Part shown: in pieces, positions 24,201 through 30,065 of the stretch
Numbering within the stretch: the stretch's first letter is position 1
Layout: each line of letters begins with the position of its first letter
NCBI GenBank assembly: GCA_021784555.1
Contig: JAJYHY010000036.1
Location: 1 to 38,062 of the forward strand
Direction of reading: 5' to 3'
DNA length: 38,062 bases
Source of the DNA: a bacterium
Lineage (GTDB): Bacteria; Verrucomicrobiota; Verrucomicrobiia; Limisphaerales; UBA8199
Program-made: the position numbers and the translations under genes
The notes under the pieces: generated by a model
Databases searched by the model: none
What the model saw: the letters and a program-made list of their open reading frames with translations, nothing else
Told to the model about the DNA's origin: nothing

Positions 24201-24312
24201 CGTGCAAGACGTGGCAGGGATGTTCGATGCGGCCGTCCATCCGGCGCGTATTCCGCAACGCCACGATGACGCGGTGCCACGCAGGCTCCGTCGATTCAGC
24301 CTCAGACGACAT
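21295..24312 (-). CDS. Cas6-reverse transcriptase-Cas1 triple fusion
   Basis: About 1005 residues with three enzyme domains. Residues about 1-265 resemble Cas6, the repeat-cutting nuclease, ending in GLRGPVYLRGDW and GSNTTGGQGCYRLCF. Residues about 376-590 are a group II intron-like reverse transcriptase with motif A YVLEADVEDFFDHVDW, LQGSPLSSLLANLYLHEW and, near residue 520, FVRAVDDIRVF, so the usual YADD reads AVDD. Residues about 655-1005 are Cas1 integrase, with Glu in IRGHEGAAARRLF, His in LGFLHSPENRYPSL and the acidic YDLMEPFR. Both inter-domain linkers contain dispersed repeat DNA. The ATG overlaps the cas2 stop by 11 bases. Such fusions allow spacer acquisition from RNA. The Cas1 and RT calls are firm, Cas6 is likely. 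Confidence 0.92.
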   Translation of the reverse strand: MSSEAESTEPAWHRVIVALRNTRRMDGRIEHPCHVLHALLLRGVRSEPRAPAPLWCWHPAEPETWPDRVEKGRLYRVAVLFAGAGAAAQFVERLARTPLENFALESVQSPERRSFSVLESEVNPPDWTLDEICLDFLTPLGWEARPGPERWRLDARRLVRMLHHRLALFLGFPELPEDSPLPAFRVRAEFVKVVAGHPHHSKSSPNTQQALSGLRGPVYLRGDWPALWQPLLFCSELQLGSNTTGGQGCYRLCFGRQFFDPELAQPATWERSLAAFRRREALKGKEPRPSAPSESDLPALAAGAAAKNISLAPATLCEVPKKEPAGPTGSPQPADSRSDPGSEASRASSPLKSQISNLGAPAPAGPPREKRLIAALPDREQFIHFTLHRLLQHVLERLFLPESIGSRKGRSREDARPLIDDALAAGCTYVLEADVEDFFDHVDWPVLERQLDDFFPRADQATLALVEACVRQPLRDPQGHALVRRGGVLQGSPLSSLLANLYLHEWDLGMRHRGWRFVRAVDDIRVFANSEAAVQDALKDATALLEPLQLRFNPAKTAIHDLKGLGVSFASFSAPTPSIAGAGVSPGPFSATSPSTTAEKVRTDPNAAPNADPKADPGADLNADPNADPNADPGPTHSFRFLGLTFGLDQRAGKESGAPLRRALYLIRPETWAGVENGAVVLRQGDKLEQRVPLHRVGELVLLGAGGISTELIDRCLQRGIPVSFCNQAGRHSGTLHPDARLAYARIARHHRRHEQLGLPGRALQAARLVQAKLANYLAWLEEHPAADSRALRRGLRRGWAAAGAEVTRADAAAAIDAIRGHEGAAARRLFPWVNARLADRAWSSAGRLPHERRDRWNLLLDTLSFLLFNRLHTACRSRGLDPWLGFLHSPENRYPSLIYDLMEPFRSRLDRFAVWLVNEGAIVPALTALDADGRWGFTADGWRALILQFEKQLDTAYAGDGGFTLRQLLERQVEHLVLWVDQGFELHLHSHPIPPWRKAEPKRV
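22400..22617. repeat. Palindromic element copy B with 12-base tandem repeats, in the RT-Cas1 linker
   Basis: At 22498-22566 lies a full copy of the palindromic element (left arm GGGGTCAGTCCTCAC, right arm GGAAAAAGG to CTGACCCC), with an extra right arm at about 22590-22617. Before it run about eight degenerate units of GGGGTCAGCGTT, which look like slippage copies of the element end. All is in frame and is translated as an Asn-Ala-Asp-Pro-rich linker. Confidence 0.85.
23239..23264. repeat. TTTGAGAT-type repeat in the Cas6-RT linker
   Basis: The stretch GAGATTTGAGATCTGAGATT encodes LKSQISNL on the minus strand, at about residue 354 of the fusion. It matches the repeat in the 469-residue gene at 15776-15912 and falls exactly in the low-complexity link between Cas6 and the reverse transcriptase. 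Confidence 0.8.
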
Positions 24313-24553
24313 AGGCGTGGTGCTCCTCGGCTAAGGGATTGGCCGGCGCACGCCCGGCGGTGTGCCGGCGTGCCCCTTCGTCCACGCGGTAGAGGGCGAC
24401 CCAGCCTGTTTCCAGGCCGAGCTTCTTGAGTTGGTTTACCAGCCCCGTTCGGTGGACCTTCGTTAGCCTGACCTCGAACGCGCTTTTTTGCACCCGCACG
24501 CCGTAATGCTCAAGAACGGTGGCCACGCGAGTGCGCTCGCGATCCTCGGTCAC
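24302..24553 (-). CDS. cas2: Cas2, N-terminally short
   Basis: About 83 residues, matching Cas2 from the first helix on (RERTRVATVLEHYGVRVQKSAFEVRL). Cas2 normally opens with a beta strand ending in YDI-D that supplies a metal-binding Asp and part of the dimer core; that strand is absent. The GTG start overlaps the stop of a small upstream frame (ATGTGA), and an in-frame TGA lies two codons upstream, so no longer form is possible in this frame. It precedes Cas6-RT-Cas1 with an 11-base overlap. It may act only as a structural bridge, or may be decaying. Confidence 0.8.
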   Translation of the reverse strand: MTEDRERTRVATVLEHYGVRVQKSAFEVRLTKVHRTGLVNQLKKLGLETGWVALYRVDEGARRHTAGRAPANPLAEEHHAYVV

Positions 24554-24645
24554 ATTTCAGCGCTGACGAAGCGGTCGAGGAGTTCCGCTAAAGCAATGAT
24601 GTCAGCGGGGGTAACAAGCCTTCGGGGAGCGGGGTCTTCTGACAT
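24550..24645 (-). CDS. Possible 31-residue peptide coupled to cas2
   Basis: A short frame starting MSEDPAPRRLVTPADIIALA and ending in an amphipathic helix (LLDRFVSAEM). Its stop overlaps the GTG of cas2, which would give translational coupling. It overlaps the end of the preceding gene by 58 bases, which argues against it. No family is recognised. I report it because the overlap is the only visible means of starting cas2. Confidence 0.25.
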   Translation of the reverse strand: MSEDPAPRRLVTPADIIALAELLDRFVSAEM

Positions 24646-25022
24646 AGGGTCGCCTCGAGATCGGCCTGGTAGCGTTTGTCCGCGGCAGCCTTGTAGTCTA
24701 AGGCCAGGTCGTGGAGCTGCGCTGTGCCGCACTCAGGGCTGCGGTCCTTGAGGACGCTCAGCAGAACCAGCACGTGGTTGGCGTAATCGCCCATGCTTTT
24801 CCAAATGCGGGCGGATTCTTCACAATCGGCGGAACGTTTGACGAGCAAGCCAGCAGCCTGGTAGGTCTGCTTAAGGAGAGCCTGCACAGCAGCGACCTGG
24901 CGCGAAAAGGCCTCCCGGCCAGTCCGGTCGCCGGGCACAAGGCTGGTCCCCAACCGGGCCATGGCATCCAGCGGCGCCTGATTGAGGCGCGTCAGGTCAT
25001 CCAGGCCAAGAGCGGCATTCAT
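24588..25022 (-). CDS. Unrecognised helical protein upstream of cas2
   Basis: A 144-residue protein starting MNAALGLDDLTRLNQAPLDA, predicted to be nearly all helical (VAAVQALLKQTYQAAGLLVK, DYANHVLVLLSVLKDR). A TTG three codons upstream is an alternative start. There is no signal peptide and no recognised family. It ends 34 bases before cas2 on the same strand and is probably the first gene of that adaptation operon. Its helical nature recalls small RT-binding partners such as Avd, but I see no direct match. Confidence 0.5.
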   Translation of the reverse strand: MNAALGLDDLTRLNQAPLDAMARLGTSLVPGDRTGREAFSRQVAAVQALLKQTYQAAGLLVKRSADCEESARIWKSMGDYANHVLVLLSVLKDRSPECGTAQLHDLALDYKAAADKRYQADLEATLCQKTPLPEGLLPPLTSLL

Positions 25023-25262
25023 CTTCGCCAACAGCCTAACATTGCCGCCACAGAAGGCAATTGAGATCCGCCCACCACATGAACTCTGATTTCTGGATAG
25101 GCTGTGAATGACCGTCGCGCGGGCGGCAGCGTGGCGCTGCCAGAAAGCAGCCGCCAGGCTTGTTGGAAACAGATGCGAACGAGGCCGGGCATGAATTTGC
25201 GGAAATTTTCGCGTCGGGCCGGATATCCGCTAGCACGCCTGCTTCAACAATGGTGAAGAGAG
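25023..25262. promoter_or_regulatory. Divergent intergenic region
   Basis: About 240 bases between the leftward adaptation genes and the rightward exported protein genes, so promoters for both should lie here. A purine-rich GGTGAAGAGAG stands directly before the rightward ATG. I cannot place promoter boxes with confidence. Confidence 0.4.
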
Positions 25263-26051
25263 ATGAAAACACAAATTCGAAGAATACGAACTATGAAAGC
25301 CAACAATAATTCTCGAACGGCCCAGGGCTGCCAACAGTGCCAGGGGATGACCTCAAAATCTATACTCGCCGCTCTGTGCCTTCTCGCCGCTGTCGCGCTC
25401 GCTAAGGCAGCGCCGGACCCTGCCGCGATCCTGGACCCCGCACTGTTGGCCGCCGGCACCAATGCGCCGGCCATGCTGACCAACTCGGTGACTGCTCCCA
25501 ACACGAACGGCATCCTGGGCCGGATTCAAGCCGACCTTGGAAACGTAAAGGGCGAGATCCTCGCCGCCGTCAAGCAGGCACGCGATGCCCTCCGCGCCAA
25601 CCCGGACAAGCAGACGACGGTCGTGACCAATCTCGCGGCGCGGTTCCGCGCCCTCGCGACAAATGACCTCGGCCCGAGCGGGCAGTTCCTGGGCGGCTTG
25701 GATGAGCTTTTGAAACGGATGCGCGCGCAATACCAGGAGGGCCTCAAGCACGCCTCAAGCATCAAAGACCCCGCCGCGACCATTTACGGCCCGGCGCTGC
25801 CGAAGCTTGAGGAGGAGATCCAGGCGCTGGAGGGCAAACGCACTTCCATCACCGTGGTGCGCGAACAACTCATCGAAGAGGCCAAGGAGCTGGAGGCCAA
25901 GGCGGGGGCCGTTGGCTGGCTCGACAGCGTCCAGCAGACGGAAGCGGCATCCAAAGCCATGCAGAAGGTCATTGCGGACCTGATCGGCTTCGTGGGGCGT
26001 GTCCGCGCCTCCCTTGACCAGTTCGCCCAGGCGCCGCTGAACATTGACTGA
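25263..26051 (+). CDS. Exported protein of unknown function, helical
   Basis: About 262 residues. A hydrophobic segment KSILAALCLLAAVALAKAAP at residues about 31-50 looks like a signal peptide ending at AKA; the true start may be the third Met (base 25347), which would give a standard signal. The mature part is mostly helical with Ala-, Lys- and Glu-rich coiled stretches (EEEIQALEGKRTS, EEAKELEAKAGAVG). I do not recognise a family. It lies upstream of another exported helical protein on the same strand, opposite to all the CRISPR genes. Confidence 0.65.
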   Translation: MKTQIRRIRTMKANNNSRTAQGCQQCQGMTSKSILAALCLLAAVALAKAAPDPAAILDPALLAAGTNAPAMLTNSVTAPNTNGILGRIQADLGNVKGEILAAVKQARDALRANPDKQTTVVTNLAARFRALATNDLGPSGQFLGGLDELLKRMRAQYQEGLKHASSIKDPAATIYGPALPKLEEEIQALEGKRTSITVVREQLIEEAKELEAKAGAVGWLDSVQQTEAASKAMQKVIADLIGFVGRVRASLDQFAQAPLNID

Positions 26052-26065
26052 GGGGCAGCGGCGCT

Positions 26066-26134
26066 GGGGCCAGCCCTCACTTTTTCCGCGGTAGTGGAGG
26101 GCGAAGTGGCGGAAAAAGGCGCAGGACTGACCCC
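26066..26134. repeat. Palindromic repeat element, copy C
   Basis: The arms GGGGCCAGCCCTCAC and AGGACTGACCCC enclose TTTTTCCGCGG and GGCGGAAAAAGG. The central part is identical to copy B in the Cas6-RT-Cas1 gene. Here the element lies between two genes, which shows it is a dispersed unit independent of the fusion gene. It could fold into a strong hairpin after the first exported-protein gene. Confidence 0.85.
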
Positions 26135-26188
26135 GGCGCGCCGCCAGCCGCCCCTACACTGGCCTTGGCAGGATTGGCCGATGACTAA

Positions 26189-27205
26189 ATGAATGGAAAG
26201 CCCATGAAAAGAATCTTAATACCGGCTGTCACACTGATTTCCGCGATCAGCGTCTTGACGCGGCTGCCTCGAGGATCGGGCACTCATGCCCCCGGCACGA
26301 ACATCGACCTGAACACGCTGAGCAACACCGTGCTCAGCACGAACGTCGATCTGGCGACGCTGTCCAGTTCGGTTGAGGGCCTGGTGCAGGGGTTGAGAGC
26401 CAAGGTGGCGGATGCCATTCAGCAGACTATTGATGACCAAACTCTTGGAAGCGAGGGCCTTGGAAAACTCCTCAAAACCGTGAACAACGTCGAGGTCAGC
26501 CTGAGACAGGTCAAAATTGGCCCGAGAATCCAGAGTGTCGCGCAAAGGGTTGCCTCCATGCGAAAACGGGCCGACGCCCTGCTCTTGGACCCCGCAAACA
26601 GGGAGTTGGCCACCCAACTCAACCTCCAGCCTTGGCTTAACAAATTGGACTGGGAAGCCGCGCAGGCGGCTATTCTCCAACACAACCTCGATCAGCTTCG
26701 CGCCAGTCTCGAGGAATTGCAACGTTGGGCGCGCGCCTGGGAGCCGCTGGCCCCCGAGCAACAATTGAGTACGGTGCTCCGGCAACGGCTCACTGAGGTG
26801 CTGGCCAAGGACTGGCTGCCGGGCAAGGCGAAGCAGGCTGCTGGAGTTGCGAACGCGGCCGCCGCCATGCATGAACCGGCTCGGCCGCTGACGGGCGAAA
26901 CCCGGGCATACGTGGCGGCCGGTGCGCGACGGACGGCAAGCACTCAGCCGCCTCTGCCCATTGCAGGACCTCGCGCCCGATCGAACGTGCGGGGGGTGAT
27001 CAAGATGTTGAAGGCCGGCGTGGCGGAAGGGGTTATCAGGGAGTGGATCAAGACGCGGAACACCCCTTTCGACCCCACCAGCGAAGACGCGGAGGCGATT
27101 CGTGAGATGGGGCTTTCCTGGCCTTTATGGGCCATGCACGCCCGTAACGAACAGATACAGGCCGCGCGGCAGGATCGTCCGCCCGTTTACTACTACGACC
27201 CATAG
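26189..27205 (+). CDS. Exported protein of unknown function
   Basis: About 338 residues. An N-terminal hydrophobic segment (RILIPAVTLISAISVL) may be a signal peptide or anchor; the Met at residue 6 is an alternative start with GGAAAG just before it. The middle is helical and coiled. The C-terminus contains VIKMLKAGVAEGVIREWIK followed by FDPTSEDAEAIREMGL, a two-helix pattern that recalls repeats in exported Verrucomicrobiota proteins. No enzymatic motif is visible. It has the same strand and style as the gene before it, from which a palindromic repeat separates it. Confidence 0.65.
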   Translation: MNGKPMKRILIPAVTLISAISVLTRLPRGSGTHAPGTNIDLNTLSNTVLSTNVDLATLSSSVEGLVQGLRAKVADAIQQTIDDQTLGSEGLGKLLKTVNNVEVSLRQVKIGPRIQSVAQRVASMRKRADALLLDPANRELATQLNLQPWLNKLDWEAAQAAILQHNLDQLRASLEELQRWARAWEPLAPEQQLSTVLRQRLTEVLAKDWLPGKAKQAAGVANAAAAMHEPARPLTGETRAYVAAGARRTASTQPPLPIAGPRARSNVRGVIKMLKAGVAEGVIREWIKTRNTPFDPTSEDAEAIREMGLSWPLWAMHARNEQIQAARQDRPPVYYYDP

Positions 27206-27375
27206 GAAGGAAGCACTTGCCTTGGGCGGAATCAGACAAGCGTCGTCCTCCATGGCCTCCGCGATTCTCGGTTCGATTTTCAGTTCTCTTTTCTCATTTG
27301 TCAGCAGGCCGCGCTCCGGATCGTCTATCACCCCGTCAACCAGGACTCCCTCAACGACGGTGCCATCGAGGGTCG

Positions 27376-28909
27376 GTCTCCATTGCCTTTCGGCGTTCAC
27401 CGCGTTCCCGACTCCAGAAACTTTGTGCTTATGATTAAGCACGATGTCTGGTGTCTCCATTGCCTTTCGGCGTTCACCGCGTTCCCGACCTGAAACAGGT
27501 AGGCGATGGTGTCCGGCGGCAGTTTGTGTCTCCATTGCCTTTCGGCGTTCACCGCGTTCCCGACTTTACTGATCAGGGATGGAGGTCAATTCCAGGTCGG
27601 GTCTCCATTGCCTTTCGGGGTTCACCGCGTTCCCGACTTTATGCTTGGCGTCATAGGTCAAACTGAAACATACGGTCTCCATTGCCTTTCGGCGTTCACC
27701 GCGTTCCCGACGTTATGGGTCAGCAGCAACTGGCCCAAGCGACCTCGAGTCTCCATTGCCTTTCGGCGTTCACCGCGTTCCCGACGCGGACGTGGAGCAG
27801 AACGGCCGGGAGAGCGGCTATGGTCTCCATTGCCTTTCGGCGTTCACCGCGTTCCCGACCCCAGTATCAAGGGGTATTTGCCACCCCTTGTCATGTCTCC
27901 ATTGCCTTTCGGCGTTCACCGCGTTCCCGACACGGCCAAAGCGCGAGAGTTCATCGCCCGCCTGAATTGTCTCCATTGCCTTTCGGCGTTCACCGCGTTC
28001 CCGACTGGAAGTATGTATGGGCGAACGCAGAGCCGCGTGTCTGGGTCTCCATTGCCTTTCGGCGTTCACCGCGTTCCCGACCGCACGTGCGGAGGTAGTG
28101 CAATCGCAGCACAGATCCGGTCTCCATTGCCTTTCGGCGTTCACCGCGTTCCCGACTCAAAGAACCTAGTCCTCTTGGAATATCGCTCCGCAAGTCTCCA
28201 TTGCCTTTCGGCGTTCACCGCGTTCCCGACTTCGACTACGGTGACATGGCATCGCCCCTCATGCGGATAGGTCTCCATTGCCTTTCGGCGTTCACCGCGT
28301 TCCCGACCCAAGAGCATGCTGGACCTATTTACCCAACCGCAGTGGAGGTCTCCATTGCCTTTCGGCGTTCACCGCGTTCCCGACGGGATCGGCAGAAAGG
28401 TGGTTTGGCAAGCCGCTTTTCAAGTCTCCATTGCCTTTCGGCGTTCACCGCGTTCCCGACTGGAGTTGGCCGATAAGAAGCTGCTGATCGTCCCCGATGT
28501 CTCCATTGCCTTTCGGCGTTCACCGCGTTCCCGACCCCTGGAAGCACTCCTCTTATAGAACAGTATCAATTCCAGTCTCCATTGCCTTTCGGCGTTCACC
28601 GCGTTCCCGACACAAGGGCAGCCATGTCCTCACTATCTTCCGGGCAGAGTCTCCATTGCCTTTCGGCGTTCACCGCGTTCCCGACCCCAGTAGTCCACGC
28701 CCTAAACGATGATGACTGGCTTTGTCTCCATTGCCTTTCGGCGTTCACCGCGTTCCCGACGACATGGGAAGAAGATCACTTATCCGGGATCGATGTAGTC
28801 TCCATTGCCTTTCGGCGTTCACCGCGTTCCCGACATTGCCATAGTGCGGAGTATAGTAATTCGGAGTACCACGTCTCCATTGCCTTTCGGCGTTCACCGC
28901 GTTCCCGAC
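27376..28909 (-). CRISPR. CRISPR array 2: 21 repeats of 37 bases, 20 spacers
   Basis: On the plus strand repeats begin GTCTCCATTGCCTTTCGG and end CACCGCGTTCCCGAC. Repeat starts: 27376, 27453, 27528, 27601, 27675, 27749, 27823, 27895, 27969, 28045, 28120, 28194, 28271, 28348, 28424, 28499, 28575, 28649, 28724, 28798 and 28873. Spacers are 35-40 bases. The repeat at 27601 has one change (CGGGGTTC), near the left end. Read on the minus strand the repeat ends ATGGAGAC, like a type III 5' tag, so transcription is probably leftward with the leader at 28910 beside cas2. The spacer at 28686-28723 resembles 16S rRNA; those at 27413 and 27860 contain perfect hairpins. Confidence 0.98.
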
Positions 28910-29133
28910 TGCTGGGGTTGTAAACCATTGTGGTTGAGAAAGCAAGCGTGGCAAAAGGTCCGACGTGGGGGCGAGCGGTGTTCCATCTTGTCGGAATCGG
29001 AAACGCCGGCCCCCGGGATTCGAACGTAACAGGCTGAATTGCAGCGGGTTGGGCAAAAGGTCCGGGCCCCGGCATTTCTGGCCCGTGATGAGCTCGGACC
29101 TTGCTCCCGGTTGGAGTGTTTTTCGTGGGGGGA
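28910..29133 (-). promoter_or_regulatory. Probable leader of array 2
   Basis: About 220 bases between the array and cas2, on the side expected from the repeat orientation. It contains two copies of GGCAAAAGGTCCG-like sequence (near 28950 and 29055), about 105 bases apart. A related GCAAAAGG occurs beside array 1. No gene is seen here. Confidence 0.45.
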
Positions 29134-29412
29134 TTACAGGACATAGTGGCTCCGTTTCTCGGAAAGAACGGACAGATTACCCGCGATGCGCCGTCGGCGG
29201 GCGGCGGCCGAGTCAAGTGTGTAGGCCAGGATTTGGTCTTCGCGGGGCTGGATGGTTTGCTGGAGACGGGACCAGAAGGCCTCAAAGCGGTCTTCATCGA
29301 GCCAGCATTCGAAAACGCTCTTCTGGACCCGGACGCCGTAATCCTGGCAAACTTCGGCGACACGGCGGAGGCGGCGGGGGCAGGCAATATCGTAAGCGAT
29401 GACTCGGAGCAT
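29134..29412 (-). CDS. cas2: Cas2 of the second adaptation module
   Basis: A full-length Cas2 of 92 residues starting MLRVIAYDIACPRRLRRVAE, with the first strand and Asp8 present, then YGVRVQKSVFECWL. The frame is open upstream, but those residues (His- and Pro-rich) derive from flanking repeat DNA. It would bridge two Cas1 dimers in spacer integration. It is closest to array 2 and is separated from cas1 by an inserted four-helix-bundle gene. Confidence 0.92.
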   Translation of the reverse strand: MLRVIAYDIACPRRLRRVAEVCQDYGVRVQKSVFECWLDEDRFEAFWSRLQQTIQPREDQILAYTLDSAAARRRRIAGNLSVLSEKRSHYVL

Positions 29413-29476
29413 TTCTTCAGCGCCTGGCGGGTGGGCATGCGGATGGACGGGCAGGAGGTCGTCCCACCAGTCCCCT

Positions 29477-29567
29477 GAATGCGGAATGGGGAATGTGGAG
29501 TGCGGAATCACCGAAGTGCGGAGTGGGGAATGCGGAGCGCGGAATCATTCGAATGCGGATTGCGGAC
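29477..29567. repeat. GGAATGCGGAGTGCGG-type repeats, left flank of the four-helix gene
   Basis: Degenerate units such as GAATGCGGAATGGGG, GGAGTGCGGAATCACC and GGGGAATGCGGAGCGCGG run directly up to the stop codon of the four-helix-bundle gene. The same motif occurs in inverted orientation at the other side of that gene (29990-30062). Confidence 0.8.
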
Positions 29568-29924
29568 TCATCGTCGATTGTCACGGGCGGTCTTGATGGA
29601 GGCAACGGCAATGGCGGTGAGCTCGCCCGCCTCGCGAAGCAGCGGGGCCGCTCCCAGCGCGGGCACCTTGTTATCGTCCACCAGCAGCTCGAGCCAGTAG
29701 GCGCACTCGTCGGCTTCTTCTTCCACCACGCCCATCTTAGAAATGAAATCGGCTTTGGAGCGGGCTCTACAAGCCGCTCGATAATTGGCGCCAACGGAGG
29801 TCCCGGCGCGGAGCAATTGGCGGCCCAGCACCCGGCATGTTTCGCCGGCGGGTAAGCCCTCGATCAGGTGGATGATGGCAAGAGCATAACCTTTGGTTCT
29901 GCGTTTGAGGTCTTGATTCTTCAT
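29568..29924 (-). CDS. Four-helix-bundle protein (S23/IVP, Avd-like)
   Basis: A 118-residue protein starting MKNQDLKRRTKGYALAIIHL, with LGRQLLRAGTSVGANYRAAC and ISKMGVVEEEADECAYWLELL, the signature of the TIGR02436 four-helix-bundle family. Members include proteins encoded by 23S rRNA intervening sequences and the Avd partner of diversity-generating reverse transcriptases, which binds nucleic acid and the RT. The frame extends upstream, but only through repeat DNA. It sits between cas1 and cas2 of an RT-bearing module and is bounded by inverted low-complexity repeats, so it may be a mobile cassette or an RT accessory. Confidence 0.85.
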   Translation of the reverse strand: MKNQDLKRRTKGYALAIIHLIEGLPAGETCRVLGRQLLRAGTSVGANYRAACRARSKADFISKMGVVEEEADECAYWLELLVDDNKVPALGAAPLLREAGELTAIAVASIKTARDNRR

Positions 29925-29989
29925 AAGCGCGGATTGTGCATGAAGGAGCGCCGAACGTCGAGCCGCCGAGATGGTCCGGCCCCTCCGCC

Positions 29990-30062
29990 GCCTTCCGCAC
30001 TCGGCACATTCCGCATTCCGGTGGCTCCGCACTCCGCAGTCCGCACTCGGCATTCCCCATTC
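29990..30062. repeat. GGAATGCGGAGTGCGG-type repeats, right flank (inverted)
   Basis: On the plus strand this reads CCGCACTCGGCACATTCCGC and GCATTCCCCATTCC, the reverse complement of the left-flank units. It ends only a few bases before the end of cas1. Together the two flanks form loose inverted repeats around the four-helix gene. Confidence 0.8.
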
Positions 30063-30065
30063 CAC

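Noticed and set aside
27506..28476. Long plus-strand and minus-strand open frames of repeated peptide across array 2
   Set aside because: They are made of the CRISPR repeat read through; the periodic peptide (FGVHRVPD, NAVNAERQWR) follows the 37-base repeat, not a protein.
29413..29511. N-terminal extension of the second Cas2
   Set aside because: The extension is translated repeat DNA (HSTFPIPHSG); Cas2 homology begins exactly at MLRVIAYDI.
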